A program made the translations under genes and the position numbers. Below are positions 41,773 through 51,463 of a stretch of DNA of 64,000 bases, in pieces (positions within the stretch are counted from its first letter, which is position 1; every line of letters starts with the position of its first letter). The notes under the pieces were generated by a model that worked only from the letters and a program-made list of their open reading frames with translations, ran no database searches and was not told the DNA's origin. Source of the stretch: Sulfitobacter sp. W027 (GTDB lineage Bacteria; Pseudomonadota; Alphaproteobacteria; Rhodobacterales; Rhodobacteraceae); NCBI RefSeq assembly GCF_025143985.1, contig NZ_CP083565.1:62001-126000 (forward strand). Reading direction: 5' to 3'.

Positions 41773-43197
41773 ATGCAAACCGAATACGATGTCATATTGC
41801 GCGGCGGGCTGGTCGTTGATCCGGCCAATGGGTTGAACCGTGTTGCCGATGTTGCCCTGAGTGGCGGCAAGGTGGCCGAAGTGGGTGATATCTCGGGGCA
41901 GGCCCATGAGGAGCGCGATTGCAGCGGCCTCGTGGTGATGCCGGGGATCATCGACACCCATGTGCACCTGTCGCCATGGTTGGGTGGCAAGCCCGGCCAT
42001 CGCATGCTGGCCCTCGCTGGGGTCACCTTTGCGCTCGATCTCGCCGGGCCGATCGACGGGGTCACCCGTTTCGCCGCAGAAGGCGGCTGCGGGCTGACCA
42101 TCGGCTGCATTGATTACGTCCGCCCCGGCCATACGGTCACATCGGTCAATCCCGAGATGGACGAGCTGCGCGATACCTTGGCACGGGCTCGAAAATCGGG
42201 CGCGATCGGGCTCAAGATCCTCGGCGGGCATTTCCCACTCACGCCCGAGGCAACGGGCCGTGTGATGCAAGTCTGCGCGGATGAGGGCGCCTATGTCGCC
42301 TGTCATTCGGGCACCATCAACACGCCACAGAACGTGGATGGAATGCGCGAATCCTGTGAGGCTGCCGATGGAAATCCGCTGCATCTCGCGCACATAAACA
42401 GCTATACGCGCGGTCTGGATAAATCGGCATTGATCGAGGCCGAGGAAGCAATTGCCCTGATCGGTTCCAACCCCAATATCTGGGCTGAGTCCTATCTGGC
42501 CCCGATCAACGGCAATTCGGGCAAATGCGCGAACGGAGTCCCCGAAAGCGTTGCCACGCAGCGCAATCTGGAGCGTGGTGGATTCCGCCCGACCCGGGAA
42601 GGGCTGGCCGAGGCGATCGCGGCAGGCTGGGCAATGGTCCATCTGCCAAAGAACGGCATTCATGTCTTGGACAGTGGTCCCGAAGGGCTGGCCGCATGGC
42701 ATCAAGCCGACAGCGATATCGGTATCAGCTTTCTGGCAAACCCGCCTGAGCCGCGTATGCATCTGGCCACCGCCAGACGAGCCGACGGCAGTTTTGCCAT
42801 TGATGGGTTGGCCACCGATGGCGGCGGCATCCCGCGCAACGATTTGTGTTCGCGCGGATTGGGCCTCGTACATCTGGACGCGCTTTCGATGGAGGACTTC
42901 GTGACCAAGACCGCCGTCAATCCGGCGCGTGTGCTGGGCCTGTCTGCGCGCAAAGGGCATCTGGGGACCGGTGCTGACGGCGATGTGACGGTGATCGATT
43001 TGCGACGGCTGACCCCGGTTGCGAGCTATGCCAGCGGCAAACCGGTACTCTCGGATGGGCAGGTTGTGGGGCAGGGGTGTACGATGATGGTTCCGCCCGA
43101 GGGTGCGGAGCATGTGCGCAGTCTCGGTCTGGATGTCCTGATTGCCGAAGCGGGATCGATGATTCCTCGGCGTGCAAACGCGACATCCTCTGCATGA
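41773..43197 (+). CDS. Cyclic amidohydrolase (dihydroorotase/hydantoinase-like)
   Basis: 474 residues. The N-terminal metal site is IDTHVHLSPW (H-x-H), with a later K in GLKILGGHFPL, H in VACHSGTI and H in PLHLAHINSY. The C-terminal strand domain (GHLGTGADGDVTVIDLRRLT) is typical. The family hydrolyses cyclic amides or N-acyl amino acids. With the TRAP genes and the downstream alpha/beta hydrolase it suggests stepwise opening of an imported ring compound. The exact substrate is unknown. Confidence 0.85.
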   Translation: MQTEYDVILRGGLVVDPANGLNRVADVALSGGKVAEVGDISGQAHEERDCSGLVVMPGIIDTHVHLSPWLGGKPGHRMLALAGVTFALDLAGPIDGVTRFAAEGGCGLTIGCIDYVRPGHTVTSVNPEMDELRDTLARARKSGAIGLKILGGHFPLTPEATGRVMQVCADEGAYVACHSGTINTPQNVDGMRESCEAADGNPLHLAHINSYTRGLDKSALIEAEEAIALIGSNPNIWAESYLAPINGNSGKCANGVPESVATQRNLERGGFRPTREGLAEAIAAGWAMVHLPKNGIHVLDSGPEGLAAWHQADSDIGISFLANPPEPRMHLATARRADGSFAIDGLATDGGGIPRNDLCSRGLGLVHLDALSMEDFVTKTAVNPARVLGLSARKGHLGTGADGDVTVIDLRRLTPVASYASGKPVLSDGQVVGQGCTMMVPPEGAEHVRSLGLDVLIAEAGSMIPRRANATSSA

Positions 43198-43961
43198 AAG
43201 ATCAAACCGGGACGCTGGAGCAGATCCATTACCGCGTGACCGGAGCGGGGCTGAACCTGTTGTTGGTGTCAGGTCTGAACGGGCAGGCGCGGTTTTGGGA
43301 TCCCGTCCGCACGTCTTTGGCCAAGCATTATACCGTTCTGACCTATGACCAGCGGGGCTGCGGCAATACGCCCGATGATCGTGCGGACTGGAGCATCGAG
43401 ACCCTTGCCTCCGATGCTTTCGCGTTGGCTGACGCTGTGTTCGGCACCGCCCCTTTTACCGTGGTGGGCCATTCCACCGGGGGAGCCATTGCACAGCAGA
43501 TGGCCGCGGCACAGCCAGAGCGGATCACCGCGGTGGGCTTGTCGGGAACATGGATGCAGGCCGATGATTACATGCGCGCGCTCTTTGCTCTGCGGCAGGA
43601 CCTGCTGACGCGCGCCCCTGACCTGGACCCGATCCTCAGCAAAATCTTGCGAATGCCGCCTGCTGATTTCGGCCTGCCCGGGCAGGATGTCTCGCTGGAC
43701 GTGAGCGTTACTTCACGTCGTATTGATGCGCTGATCGGTCATCAGGGTGCTCCTCTAGCGCCACGGATCACTGCACCGGCGCTGGTGGTCTGCGCTCGGG
43801 ATGATCGTATCGTGCCGCCCTATTTGTCTATGGCGCTGCACAAGGCGTTGCCGCAAAGCACGCTTCATGTGGTTCAAGACGGTGGGCATTTTTTCGTGCA
43901 TTCGCGCGTCGAACTGTTTGTACGTGGCCTTCTGGACTGGCTCGGTCAAATTGCAGAGTGA
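43194..43961 (+). CDS. Alpha/beta hydrolase
   Basis: 255 residues from ATG 43194, overlapping the previous stop (ATGA). Nucleophile Ser in VVGHSTGGAIAQ, acid Asp in VVCARDDRIVPPY, His in QDGGHFFVHSR; oxyanion region LLLVSGLNGQARFWDP. It is similar in layout to RutD-type and 3-oxoadipate enol-lactonase-type hydrolases. Its place as last gene of the TRAP-amidohydrolase operon suggests that it acts on the product of the ring-opening step. Confidence 0.85.
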   Translation: MKDQTGTLEQIHYRVTGAGLNLLLVSGLNGQARFWDPVRTSLAKHYTVLTYDQRGCGNTPDDRADWSIETLASDAFALADAVFGTAPFTVVGHSTGGAIAQQMAAAQPERITAVGLSGTWMQADDYMRALFALRQDLLTRAPDLDPILSKILRMPPADFGLPGQDVSLDVSVTSRRIDALIGHQGAPLAPRITAPALVVCARDDRIVPPYLSMALHKALPQSTLHVVQDGGHFFVHSRVELFVRGLLDWLGQIAE

Positions 43962-44124
43962 CGAGGGGTTGGTTGTCACGATTATGGTTCTATAGAGCCA
44001 GCTCTTGCAGTTTATGCATTATAAGCATCAGAGCTAACATATCTGGCATTTGATTTAGGATAATTGTGTACGCCATTGTGCCTTAACTGTATCTGAACAA
44101 GGATCGCCTTTATGCATCTCGTTT

Positions 44125-44622
44125 GAAGTCAACTCGGTAGGAAGATCTTGTTAGCGGAGAGATCGCCTGCTCTGATCTAAAAACGGATGACATTGGAGAT
44201 CCGACTGCCCTGCCGGCATTGCAGGATCAAGTCAACGGCCCAGTTGACCTGTTTCTGGCGGAGGTGCGTATGACGGTAATCCAACATCTGATTTGCTTGC
44301 GGCTCGGTTTGGGTCGATGATTGAGGTCATAATTCCGCCTACCAAGAACGCAGTATCCAGTCCGAACGTGGCGCAGCATTCGACGTCACGCGACTGTCAT
44401 GTCGCCGAGATTGAAAGCAAGGGGGGTATCCCATGGCAGCAGTCATCGGGCTATAATCAGCGGAGCCGAGGCGAAACCCTAATGAGCCGTTGGAAGACCG
44501 TTATCGGGTCAAAGCTCAAGGGGCGCACCTTCAACAATCAGAAAACAGAAGCCAATATTGGCGTCCGCGTGCTTAATCGGATGACCGAACTTGGCCGCCC
44601 CAATTTCGTACGCATCGCATGA
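44125..44622 (+). pseudogene. C-terminal relic of an IS5-family transposase
   Basis: Reads EDLVSGEIACSDLKTDDIGD and PTALPALQDQVNGPVDLFLA from about 44133, then a one-base loss near 44262, then GAYDGNPTSDLLAARFGSMI (from about 44264), SSGYNQRSRGETLMSRWKTV and NQKTEANIGVRVLNRMTELG. This is the end of a DDE transposase including the final E region (YNQRSRGETLMSRWK). The N-terminal half is missing. The rest of the gap 43962-44867 shows no gene. Confidence 0.75.
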
Positions 44623-44867
44623 AATCCGTTTTGGGTAGGGCACGTTCCTCGCTTAAGTTGATCTGTGCAACACGGCCTTTGAACACAAAGCTTTGCATCT
44701 GATCGGCCCGACCAGAAACAAGTCGCAGAAGACGATCAAGGGGACGCGGCCCCGGCGAATTTACATTCGACTTTAGCGGCCTAAACATGTGAACTCTTCC
44801 TATCCGTTCTCTATTTACCCCCCAGAGATACGACTACGGCGAACGTTGATGGGCACGTTGTTAATAT

Positions 44868-46034
44868 CTAGGCCCCCGGCATGCGGCGTTCCGCCATTGC
44901 CGCAAACCAGCTGCAGCCCACGGGAATGATCTCGTCGTTGAAATCATACGAAGGATTGTGAAGGTCCGCGCTGTCGCCGTTGCCGATAAATAGGTATGCG
45001 CCGGGACGCTCCAAGAGCATTTCGGAAAAATCCTCTCCGCCCATCGTTGGCTTCAGATCGCGCTGCGCCACACCGGCGACGGCGATGGCGACATCTGCGG
45101 CAAGATCTGCTTCGCGTTCGTGGTTGACCAGCGCAGGCGGGCCGGAGAGATACTTGACCTCCGCCACCGCGCCGTAACCAGTGACAGTTGCCGTCGCCAG
45201 CGCATCGATGCGGGCGCGCACCTTGCGCTGAACCTCGGGTTCGAAGGTGCGGACGGTGCCGCGCATGTGAACGGAATCGGGGATCACGTTGTAGGTATCG
45301 GTTTCGGTGCGAAAACCGCAGACCGAGACCACGACATTGTCCAGAGGATCTATGTTGCGGGAGGCGATGGATTGCAACGCCACGACGATTTGCGAGGCGA
45401 CCAAGGTCGTATCGATCCCCTTGTGCGGCATGGCGCCGTGGCCGCCCGTGCCGCGCACGATGATCTCGAACTTGTCGGGCGATGCCATCTGAGGCCCGGT
45501 TCGGACCGCGAATTGGCCTAAGGGAATGCCTGGCATATTATGCATGCCATAGATTTCTTCGATGCCCCAACGTTCCATCAATCCTGCGTCGATCATCGCT
45601 CGCGCGCCACCGCCGCCCTCTTCGGCCGGTTGAAAAGCCAAAACCACGCGGCCGTCGAAATTCCGTGTCTCCGCCAGATATTTTGCCGCGTCCAGAAGCA
45701 TCGATGTATGGCCGTCATGCCCGCAAGCATGCATTTTGCCCGGAACGGTCGAAGCATGCGGCAGATGGGTTGCTTCATGGATCGGAAGGGCGTCCATGTC
45801 GGCGCGGAAGCCGATGGTTTTGCCCGAGATGTTCGACCGGCCGTGGATCACCCTACCACGCCGGTTTCCCCGACTCCGGTCACGACCTCGTCGCAGCCGA
45901 ATTCCTTGAGCCTTGATGCGACAAACGCCGCTGTCCGATGTTCCTCAAAGCGCAATTCGGGATGCGCGTGGATATCACGCCGCCAGGCCGAGATTTCCGG
46001 CTGCATTTCGGCAAAGCGGTTCAAGACTGGCACC
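44868..46034 (-). pseudogene. M20 amidohydrolase (hippurate hydrolase-like), single frameshift
   Basis: A GTG start at 46034 with a GGAGG site gives VPVLNRFAEMQPEISAWRRD and IHAHPELRFEEHRTAAF up to GVGETGVVG, then TGA. Adding one G in the G-run near 45851 rejoins the frame to VIHGRSNISGKTIGFRADMD, MHACGHDGHTSMLLDAAKYL, AFQPAEEGGGGARAMIDAGL and the normal C-terminus. All metal ligands are present after repair. Either a homopolymer sequencing error or a recent, possibly phase-variable, inactivation. Expected role: hydrolysis of N-acyl amino acids. Confidence 0.85.
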
Positions 46035-46127
46035 GTGATCCTCCATACAAATTTTGCGCCAGACTGCGCCGAGTTGCCCCCGGTGGTAAGGTGCCTCGCC
46101 ACGCCATTCTCGGCGATGTTGTCCAAG

Positions 46128-47048
46128 TCACTCGGCTTTGGAAGGGAGGGTCCGGGCGACTCTCATCAGTTCCGCCAAAACAAGCTTTTCAGCGGGCAGG
46201 GCCTGATGATGGCTGCGCCGCGCAAGGACAATTTCGCGCTTCCAGCGAGTTTCGGGCAGGGGCAGGGGGCGGACCAGCCTGTTCTCCTCCTCGAGCGCAA
46301 AGATCACTCGCGTCATCATTGTGAGGTACTCTCCGGAATGGACCATAGATTTCAGTGTATGCACGGAATTTGTCGCAAGCGCAGGGGTAGGAGGCGTCAG
46401 TCCGTTGCGGCGAAACAGGGCATCGAAGCCGACCCAGATGGCATTGCCTTTCTCGGGCAGTATCCAACGCTGGCTGGTCAGGTAGGACAGCGTCAGCGCG
46501 TCTTGTCTGAAAACCGGATGGTCGGGGTGGGCGAGCACGCAGACTTCTTGCTCACAAACCGGGGTGACGATCACGTCCGAGGTGAAATCGGGATTGATAC
46601 TGCCAATTATGGCAAAATCGACCCGCCCGCTGGCGACCGCCTCCAGCATTTCATCGCCCGCGCCCTCAACGACCTGCACTTGAATCTCCGGCGCCAGCCG
46701 CGCGATGGTGCCCAGGGTGGGGCGCAGAAGCGTGGTGATCACGCTAGGAACAAGCCCGATCCTGACGAACCCCGCGGCAGCGCCATTGAGCATGCGAATT
46801 TCTTCGATCACCCGTGAAGTTTCGAACTCCATCATTTCCGCGTGGCGCCTCAGGGTCTCGCCGAAGGACGTGAGGGTCATTCCCCCCGCATGCCGGTGAA
46901 ACAGCGGCGCTTGCAGCGTTTCTTCTAGGCGGCGCAGGGAGCGGCTGAGTGCGGGTTGCGTCATTCCGATACGTTCTGCCGCCGCGATGATCGAGCCGGC
47001 CTGGGCGATGGACAGGAATACCCGCAATTCTCTGTGATTCAGTAGCAT
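46128..47048 (-). CDS. LysR-family regulator
   Basis: 306 residues; helix-turn-helix SIIAAAERIGMTQPALSRSL, effector domain from about residue 92 (FVRIGLVPSVITTLLRPTLG). It is co-directional with the M20 gene downstream and divergent from the hydrolase-TAXI operon at 47129 across 80 bp, so it may control both. Intact. Confidence 0.9.
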   Translation of the reverse strand: MLLNHRELRVFLSIAQAGSIIAAAERIGMTQPALSRSLRRLEETLQAPLFHRHAGGMTLTSFGETLRRHAEMMEFETSRVIEEIRMLNGAAAGFVRIGLVPSVITTLLRPTLGTIARLAPEIQVQVVEGAGDEMLEAVASGRVDFAIIGSINPDFTSDVIVTPVCEQEVCVLAHPDHPVFRQDALTLSYLTSQRWILPEKGNAIWVGFDALFRRNGLTPPTPALATNSVHTLKSMVHSGEYLTMMTRVIFALEEENRLVRPLPLPETRWKREIVLARRSHHQALPAEKLVLAELMRVARTLPSKAE

Positions 47049-47128
47049 TACAAAATGTTATGTCCGCGGCGTGAAAAAGCAATAGGATTGCAGGTTGTGG
47101 CCCTGTCTAGTGGGAGAAACACTCGATA

Positions 47129-48103
47129 TTGGAGCCGCCATTGCTTCCTTCAGTGATAAATCATGCCGAGAAAGTATACCTCGACTACACGCAGACCGAG
47201 CTTGATCAAGCCTATGCGCAGGCCGAGTGGGCCTCGAATATGAACGGCATACTCGCCAGTTGGGCTCGGCGCGGCGCGGCCTGCCGGGGCCCGCGCGCGG
47301 GCTACCGTGAGGCTCCCTATGGCCCGGCGCCATGCGAGAAAGTCGATGTCTTCGAAGTCGAGGGCCCCGTGGTGCATCTGCATATTCACGGCGGTGCGTG
47401 GCAACGGCAATCGAAGGAAGATTGCAGCTTTATCGCATCGGCAATGCGGGCAAGGGGCGTGCCCTTCGTGGTGCCGGAATTCGGCAAGCTGCCCGAGTAC
47501 CGCATGCCACAGGTGCTGGACCAGATTGCGCGCGCGACCCTATGGACCTATGAGACCTTCGTTGCCTCGGGCCGTGCAGAAGGCCTGGTGATCTCCGGCC
47601 ACTCATCGGGAGCGCATATGGCGGCGTTGCTTGCTTCTTACGATTTTGGCGACGCCTTGCCGGTTTCCGCGCTTAGGGCGATCTTTTGCATAAGTGGCTC
47701 TTATGATCTGGAGCCCGTGTTGTTGAGCGCGCGACGCCAATACATCGACCTTGATGACGCGGAATGCCAGCGTCTTAGCCCGATTCAGAGAGTGGCGCAG
47801 ATGCGCCTTCCAATTCATCTGCTCTTCGGGACCGAAGAATCCCCCGAGTTCATTCGGCAGTCCGTGTCCTATGCCGCAGTGCTTGCCTCAGGCGGCCGAC
47901 TGGCTTCCTGTGAAGCTATTACCGGCGCGAACCATTTTGAAATGGCCGACCAACTGGGCCGACTGGAGTCGCCGGTGGGGCAAAGGTTGGAAGCTTTACT
48001 AGGTATGCCGCACAAGGCCTCAGATGCCCCCGCTGCGCAGGCCGGAAACGATGGTGTTAGCAAAATCAACAATGAAAATGATCAGAGGAGGAGAAGACGA
48101 TGA
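47129..48103 (+). CDS. Alpha/beta hydrolase, arylformamidase/HSL-like
   Basis: 324 residues from a TTG start. Oxyanion motif VVHLHIHGGAWQRQSKED, nucleophile Ser in VISGHSSGAHMAALLAS, likely acid in LLFGTEESPEF and His in GANHFEMADQ. N-terminus and length resemble kynurenine formamidase-like proteins, but the tryptophan-pathway genes are absent, so another formyl or acyl compound is likely. The basic tail after residue 300 overlaps the next start; TTG is the only start covering the conserved N-terminal region. Confidence 0.82.
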   Translation: MEPPLLPSVINHAEKVYLDYTQTELDQAYAQAEWASNMNGILASWARRGAACRGPRAGYREAPYGPAPCEKVDVFEVEGPVVHLHIHGGAWQRQSKEDCSFIASAMRARGVPFVVPEFGKLPEYRMPQVLDQIARATLWTYETFVASGRAEGLVISGHSSGAHMAALLASYDFGDALPVSALRAIFCISGSYDLEPVLLSARRQYIDLDDAECQRLSPIQRVAQMRLPIHLLFGTEESPEFIRQSVSYAAVLASGGRLASCEAITGANHFEMADQLGRLESPVGQRLEALLGMPHKASDAPAAQAGNDGVSKINNENDQRRRRR

Positions 48104-49062
48104 AACTGTTCCAAAAAGGGGCGCTGGCCGCCTATCTCGCGCTGGCATTGACGGGTGGCGCCCTTGCGCAGTCCGGCCCTGTTGCCGTCGGTACCCTGCC
48201 GCAGGGTTCCTTGGGCTATTCCATTGGTGCCGGGGTCGCACTGGTGGTGTCCGAAAATACCGATGTAAATATGCGCGCCGTCGGGCAGGGGGGCTCATCC
48301 GTATTCATCCCCGCGCTGAACCGCAGGGAGATTGCTTTCTCCACTTCTAATACTTTCGAAGCCGTATTTGCCACCGAAGGCCGCGGCAATTTTGACGGCA
48401 ACGCGAACCCCGAAGTGCGGGTCGCCGCCATGCTGCAGCCTTTCGAGGTCGGCATCATGGTGGCCGCCGATAGCGAGATACAATCCCTCGAAGATCTCCG
48501 CGGCAAACCCTTTCCGGTCGGCTATGCCCGCCAACAGCTGGTCGGCGTCATGCAAGATGCGGTGCTTGAGGCAGCGGGCATGAGTTCTGCAGATTTGGAC
48601 GGCGTGCCTGTTCCTAACTTTGTCGAAGGAGCTAACCTTTTGGCACAGGGGACCGTTGCGGGGGTGATGCTGGCACCTGGGTCCGGGGTTGTGCGCCAAA
48701 CCATGGCGCAACTTCCGGTGCGTTTCATCACAGTGATTGACGGTGAAGATGCGGCGAAGTCGGTCGCAAAGTCGCTGCCCGGCAGCTATGTTGGACGGGT
48801 TGAACCGAGTGATCGGCTGCCCGAGATCACAGAGCCGGTTGACCTAATCGGCTATCAATATGCTTTGCTGACCCATGCGGGTGCCGAGGATGATCTGGTC
48901 TATAAAGTAGTGAAAGCACTTTACGAGAACAAGGACGCGCTTGCCGAAACCCACGGCTCCTTCCGTCGGTTCAATCCGCAGGACATGGCGCTCACAGTGG
49001 AGGGAGCAATCTACCACCCAGGCGCAGAGCGGTTCTATCGTGAGGTTGGTCTGCTTGAATGA
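48100..49062 (+). CDS. TAXI-family TRAP transporter solute-binding protein
   Basis: 320 residues with a signal peptide (GALAAYLALALTGGALAQSG). TAXI features: VAVGTLPQGSLGYSIGAGVA, AVGQGGSSVFIPALNRREIA and YQYALLTHAGAEDDLVYKVV. Its start overlaps the hydrolase stop and its stop overlaps the fused permease (ATGA), so the three form a coupled operon. TAXI systems usually import dicarboxylates, amino acids or related organic acids. Confidence 0.92.
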   Translation: MKLFQKGALAAYLALALTGGALAQSGPVAVGTLPQGSLGYSIGAGVALVVSENTDVNMRAVGQGGSSVFIPALNRREIAFSTSNTFEAVFATEGRGNFDGNANPEVRVAAMLQPFEVGIMVAADSEIQSLEDLRGKPFPVGYARQQLVGVMQDAVLEAAGMSSADLDGVPVPNFVEGANLLAQGTVAGVMLAPGSGVVRQTMAQLPVRFITVIDGEDAAKSVAKSLPGSYVGRVEPSDRLPEITEPVDLIGYQYALLTHAGAEDDLVYKVVKALYENKDALAETHGSFRRFNPQDMALTVEGAIYHPGAERFYREVGLLE

Positions 49063-50891
49063 GTGATATCTTATCGAAACAACAGCAGGCAGCGGGGCGG
49101 GGTGCCGACATGGCGGCCTCGGTGCTTGGCATCGGTATGGTGGGGCTCGCGGTTCTCTGGGCAGCGGGGCTTCACCGCATGCTGCGGCTGGCGATCTATA
49201 CCGAGCAGTTCCTCGCCGCCATGCTGGGGCTGGCGATCGCCTATGTTTTTCTGACAAAGCCGCTGCGGCACGTGCCACGGGCGATCGCCCGCCCCCTTGA
49301 TATAACACTAGCCGGAATTGCGCTGGCCGGGGGGGCTTGGGTGGCACTGCGTTATCCGGAACTTTCACTAGCGGCGGCCATCGATCCGGCCGCGGCGCTT
49401 TGGGTTTCTCTGGCGGTCCTTCTGACATTGCTGCTGGCGCTTTACCGCGTGGCAGGTTGGCCGCTTACGGGCGTTGTTCTGGTCTTCGGCGCCTATGGTC
49501 TCTGGGGCGCGGCATTGCCCGGTCAGTTTCAAGCACTTCCGATCTCACCCGCGCGTCTATCAGCGCAGCTTGCGTTGGACACCGGGGGCATACTGGGCAC
49601 CCCGCTGGCCATCGCGGCCACGGTGGTAGTAGTCTTCGTGGCATTCGGACGGCTGCTCGATCATCTAGGCGGCGCAGCCTTTTTCACGGATCTCGCTGCC
49701 GCCTTGATGGGTCGGTATCGCGGTGGGGCCGCAAAGATTTCCATCGTCGCCTCTGCTCTTTTTGGGTCCATTTCCGGCAGTGCCGTATCGAATGTGGCGA
49801 CAACCGGTGTCATCACGATACCCCTGATGCGCAAATCCGGGTTCAAAGCAGAGAACGCCGCAGGGATCGAAGCCGTGGCCTCCACGGGCGGGCAGCTCAC
49901 GCCGCCGGTCATGGGTGCGGCCGCTTTTCTCATGGCCGAGTTCCTGAATATCTCCTACGCCGAAATCGTCATCGCGGCGCTCATACCGGCCGCGCTTTAT
50001 TATCTTGCGCTTTTTGTGCTGGCGGATCTGACCGCCGCGAAGGAGGGGATTTCTGGCATGCCCGCCGAGGACCGCCCCCGGATTGGCGCCGTGCTGCGCG
50101 CGGGCTGGGTCTTTGCCTTGCCCTTCGCGGCGCTGATCTGGGCGCTCTTCGTGCTCAACTATCAACCCGCGACCGCGGGGCTGGTTGCATCTGCCATCCT
50201 CCTGGTGGTGGGTCTGGTATTGCCCGCGGCCCGATCGGCCCTGCGCCCGGACAAGCTCATCGGGGCCATCGCAAAGGGCGGCGCGGGTTTTGCGCAGATC
50301 GTCGTGATTACCGCTGCGGCGGGTATCGTTATCGGGGTGCTCAACGAGACTGGTCTCAGCTTTGGTTTGACCTCCTATCTCGTCGGTTTTGCCAAGGATG
50401 AGATCCTTACCTTATTGTTCCTCGCGGCGGCGGTCTCCATTGTTCTGGGCATGGGCATGCCAACGATCGCCGTTTATGTGCTCTTGGCCACGCTCGTCGC
50501 ACCGGCACTGACCCGCTTGGGCATTGAGCCCATCGCCGCGCATCTCTTCGTTCTCTATTTCGGGATGATGTCGATGATTACGCCTCCGGTGGCCATCGCT
50601 GCATTTGCCGCTGCCGCTCTTGCAGATGCAGGGCCGATGCGCACGGCGGTTGCGGCGGTACGCTTTGGCTGGCCGGCGTTCGTTCTGCCCTTTGCCTTCG
50701 CGTACAACCCGGCCCTGTTGCTCTCGGGGACGCCGTCAGAAGCACTCATAGCCGTCATTCTTACCGCGTCAGGGGTGATTCTGGTGACGGTGGCCTTTGC
50801 GGGCTACTTCAGCAAGCCTCTCGGGCATCTTTCGCGGATCGCTGCGGGTATCGCTGGCGGGGCCATGATCTTGGGAACCGCGATATTCTGA
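49059..50891 (+). CDS. Fused TRAP transporter permease (4TM/12TM), TAXI type
   Basis: 610 residues: an N-terminal DctQ-like four-helix part (about 20-180) fused to a DctM-like part with SALFGSISGSAVSNVATTGV, STGGQLTPPVMGAAAFLMAE and MGMPTIAVYVLLATLVAPAL. This fused form goes with TAXI binding proteins such as the one encoded just upstream. No further gene follows in the operon; the next genes are on the other strand. Confidence 0.93.
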   Translation: MSDILSKQQQAAGRGADMAASVLGIGMVGLAVLWAAGLHRMLRLAIYTEQFLAAMLGLAIAYVFLTKPLRHVPRAIARPLDITLAGIALAGGAWVALRYPELSLAAAIDPAAALWVSLAVLLTLLLALYRVAGWPLTGVVLVFGAYGLWGAALPGQFQALPISPARLSAQLALDTGGILGTPLAIAATVVVVFVAFGRLLDHLGGAAFFTDLAAALMGRYRGGAAKISIVASALFGSISGSAVSNVATTGVITIPLMRKSGFKAENAAGIEAVASTGGQLTPPVMGAAAFLMAEFLNISYAEIVIAALIPAALYYLALFVLADLTAAKEGISGMPAEDRPRIGAVLRAGWVFALPFAALIWALFVLNYQPATAGLVASAILLVVGLVLPAARSALRPDKLIGAIAKGGAGFAQIVVITAAAGIVIGVLNETGLSFGLTSYLVGFAKDEILTLLFLAAAVSIVLGMGMPTIAVYVLLATLVAPALTRLGIEPIAAHLFVLYFGMMSMITPPVAIAAFAAAALADAGPMRTAVAAVRFGWPAFVLPFAFAYNPALLLSGTPSEALIAVILTASGVILVTVAFAGYFSKPLGHLSRIAAGIAGGAMILGTAIF

Positions 50892-51010
50892 CAGGTGGCG
50901 AGACGGTCAATCTTTTTGCCGGAAACCTAGGTCCACTGCGTCCTGCCCGTTAACGGTCCCGCTCAGCGGGGGAAGGGCGCCAATTCTATGGCCACTCGGA
51001 CAACTGGTTT

Positions 51011-51463
51011 TCAGAGGTCGGCTCGACGTGAAAGGGCGACTGCAACTTGTTTTCCGATAACAACCTCCTGCAAGCTGAACGCAGAATCCTGTCTAAGGAA
51101 ATTAATTGTGCCCAGAACCTTACCGCTGCGGACGACGGGAATATTTAGCACGGCATTCAGCCCCAACCCCAGAATGGTTTCATGGTCCGAAAAGGCCCAT
51201 TTGATATCCTCTGCGCCGAAACCGTTGTTCACCTGCTGTTGGATCAGCACCTTTTCCCCCCATGCTGTATCGCGCTTTGGCTTGCGTCCGTTGACGGGGT
51301 AGATGTCAGGCAAGGTGGAATGGAGACGCTCTACCTCCATCGTCTCGGTATGAAAGCGCATGGCTGTGAAAAGCTCGTTGTCGATGGTGTTGGCACAAAG
51401 GCCGAGTGCCTTTTTCAATGAAATGTCTCGATCTGCAATACGCATACGTATGCCAGCTATCAT
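51011..51463 (-). CDS. GAF-domain protein
   Basis: 150 residues forming a single GAF-like domain (NELFTAMRFHTETMEVERLH, GFGAEDIKWAFSDHETILGL, GKVLGTINFLRQDSAFSLQE). GAF domains bind small ligands. Its start overlaps the stop of the gamma-glutamyltransferase-family gene by 4 bases, so both are made together. It may sense or bind the enzyme's substrate, or be an enzyme subunit. Confidence 0.8.
   Translation of the reverse strand: MIAGIRMRIADRDISLKKALGLCANTIDNELFTAMRFHTETMEVERLHSTLPDIYPVNGRKPKRDTAWGEKVLIQQQVNNGFGAEDIKWAFSDHETILGLGLNAVLNIPVVRSGKVLGTINFLRQDSAFSLQEVVIGKQVAVALSRRADL

Noticed and set aside
41650..43113. 487-residue open frame on the minus strand
   Set aside because: Antisense to the amidohydrolase gene with intact metal motifs; no recognisable domain.
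33573..43961. Ectoine/hydroxyectoine degradation cluster (EutBC with TRAP UehABC)
   Set aside because: EutB/EutC-like homology is possible, but no EutD/DoeA-type hydrolase, GntR EnuR or EutA-type gene accompanies them, and the TRAP operon has its own LysR and amidohydrolase.
45540..46817. 425-residue open frame on the plus strand
   Set aside because: Runs antisense across the M20 gene and the LysR gene, both of which have clear family motifs.
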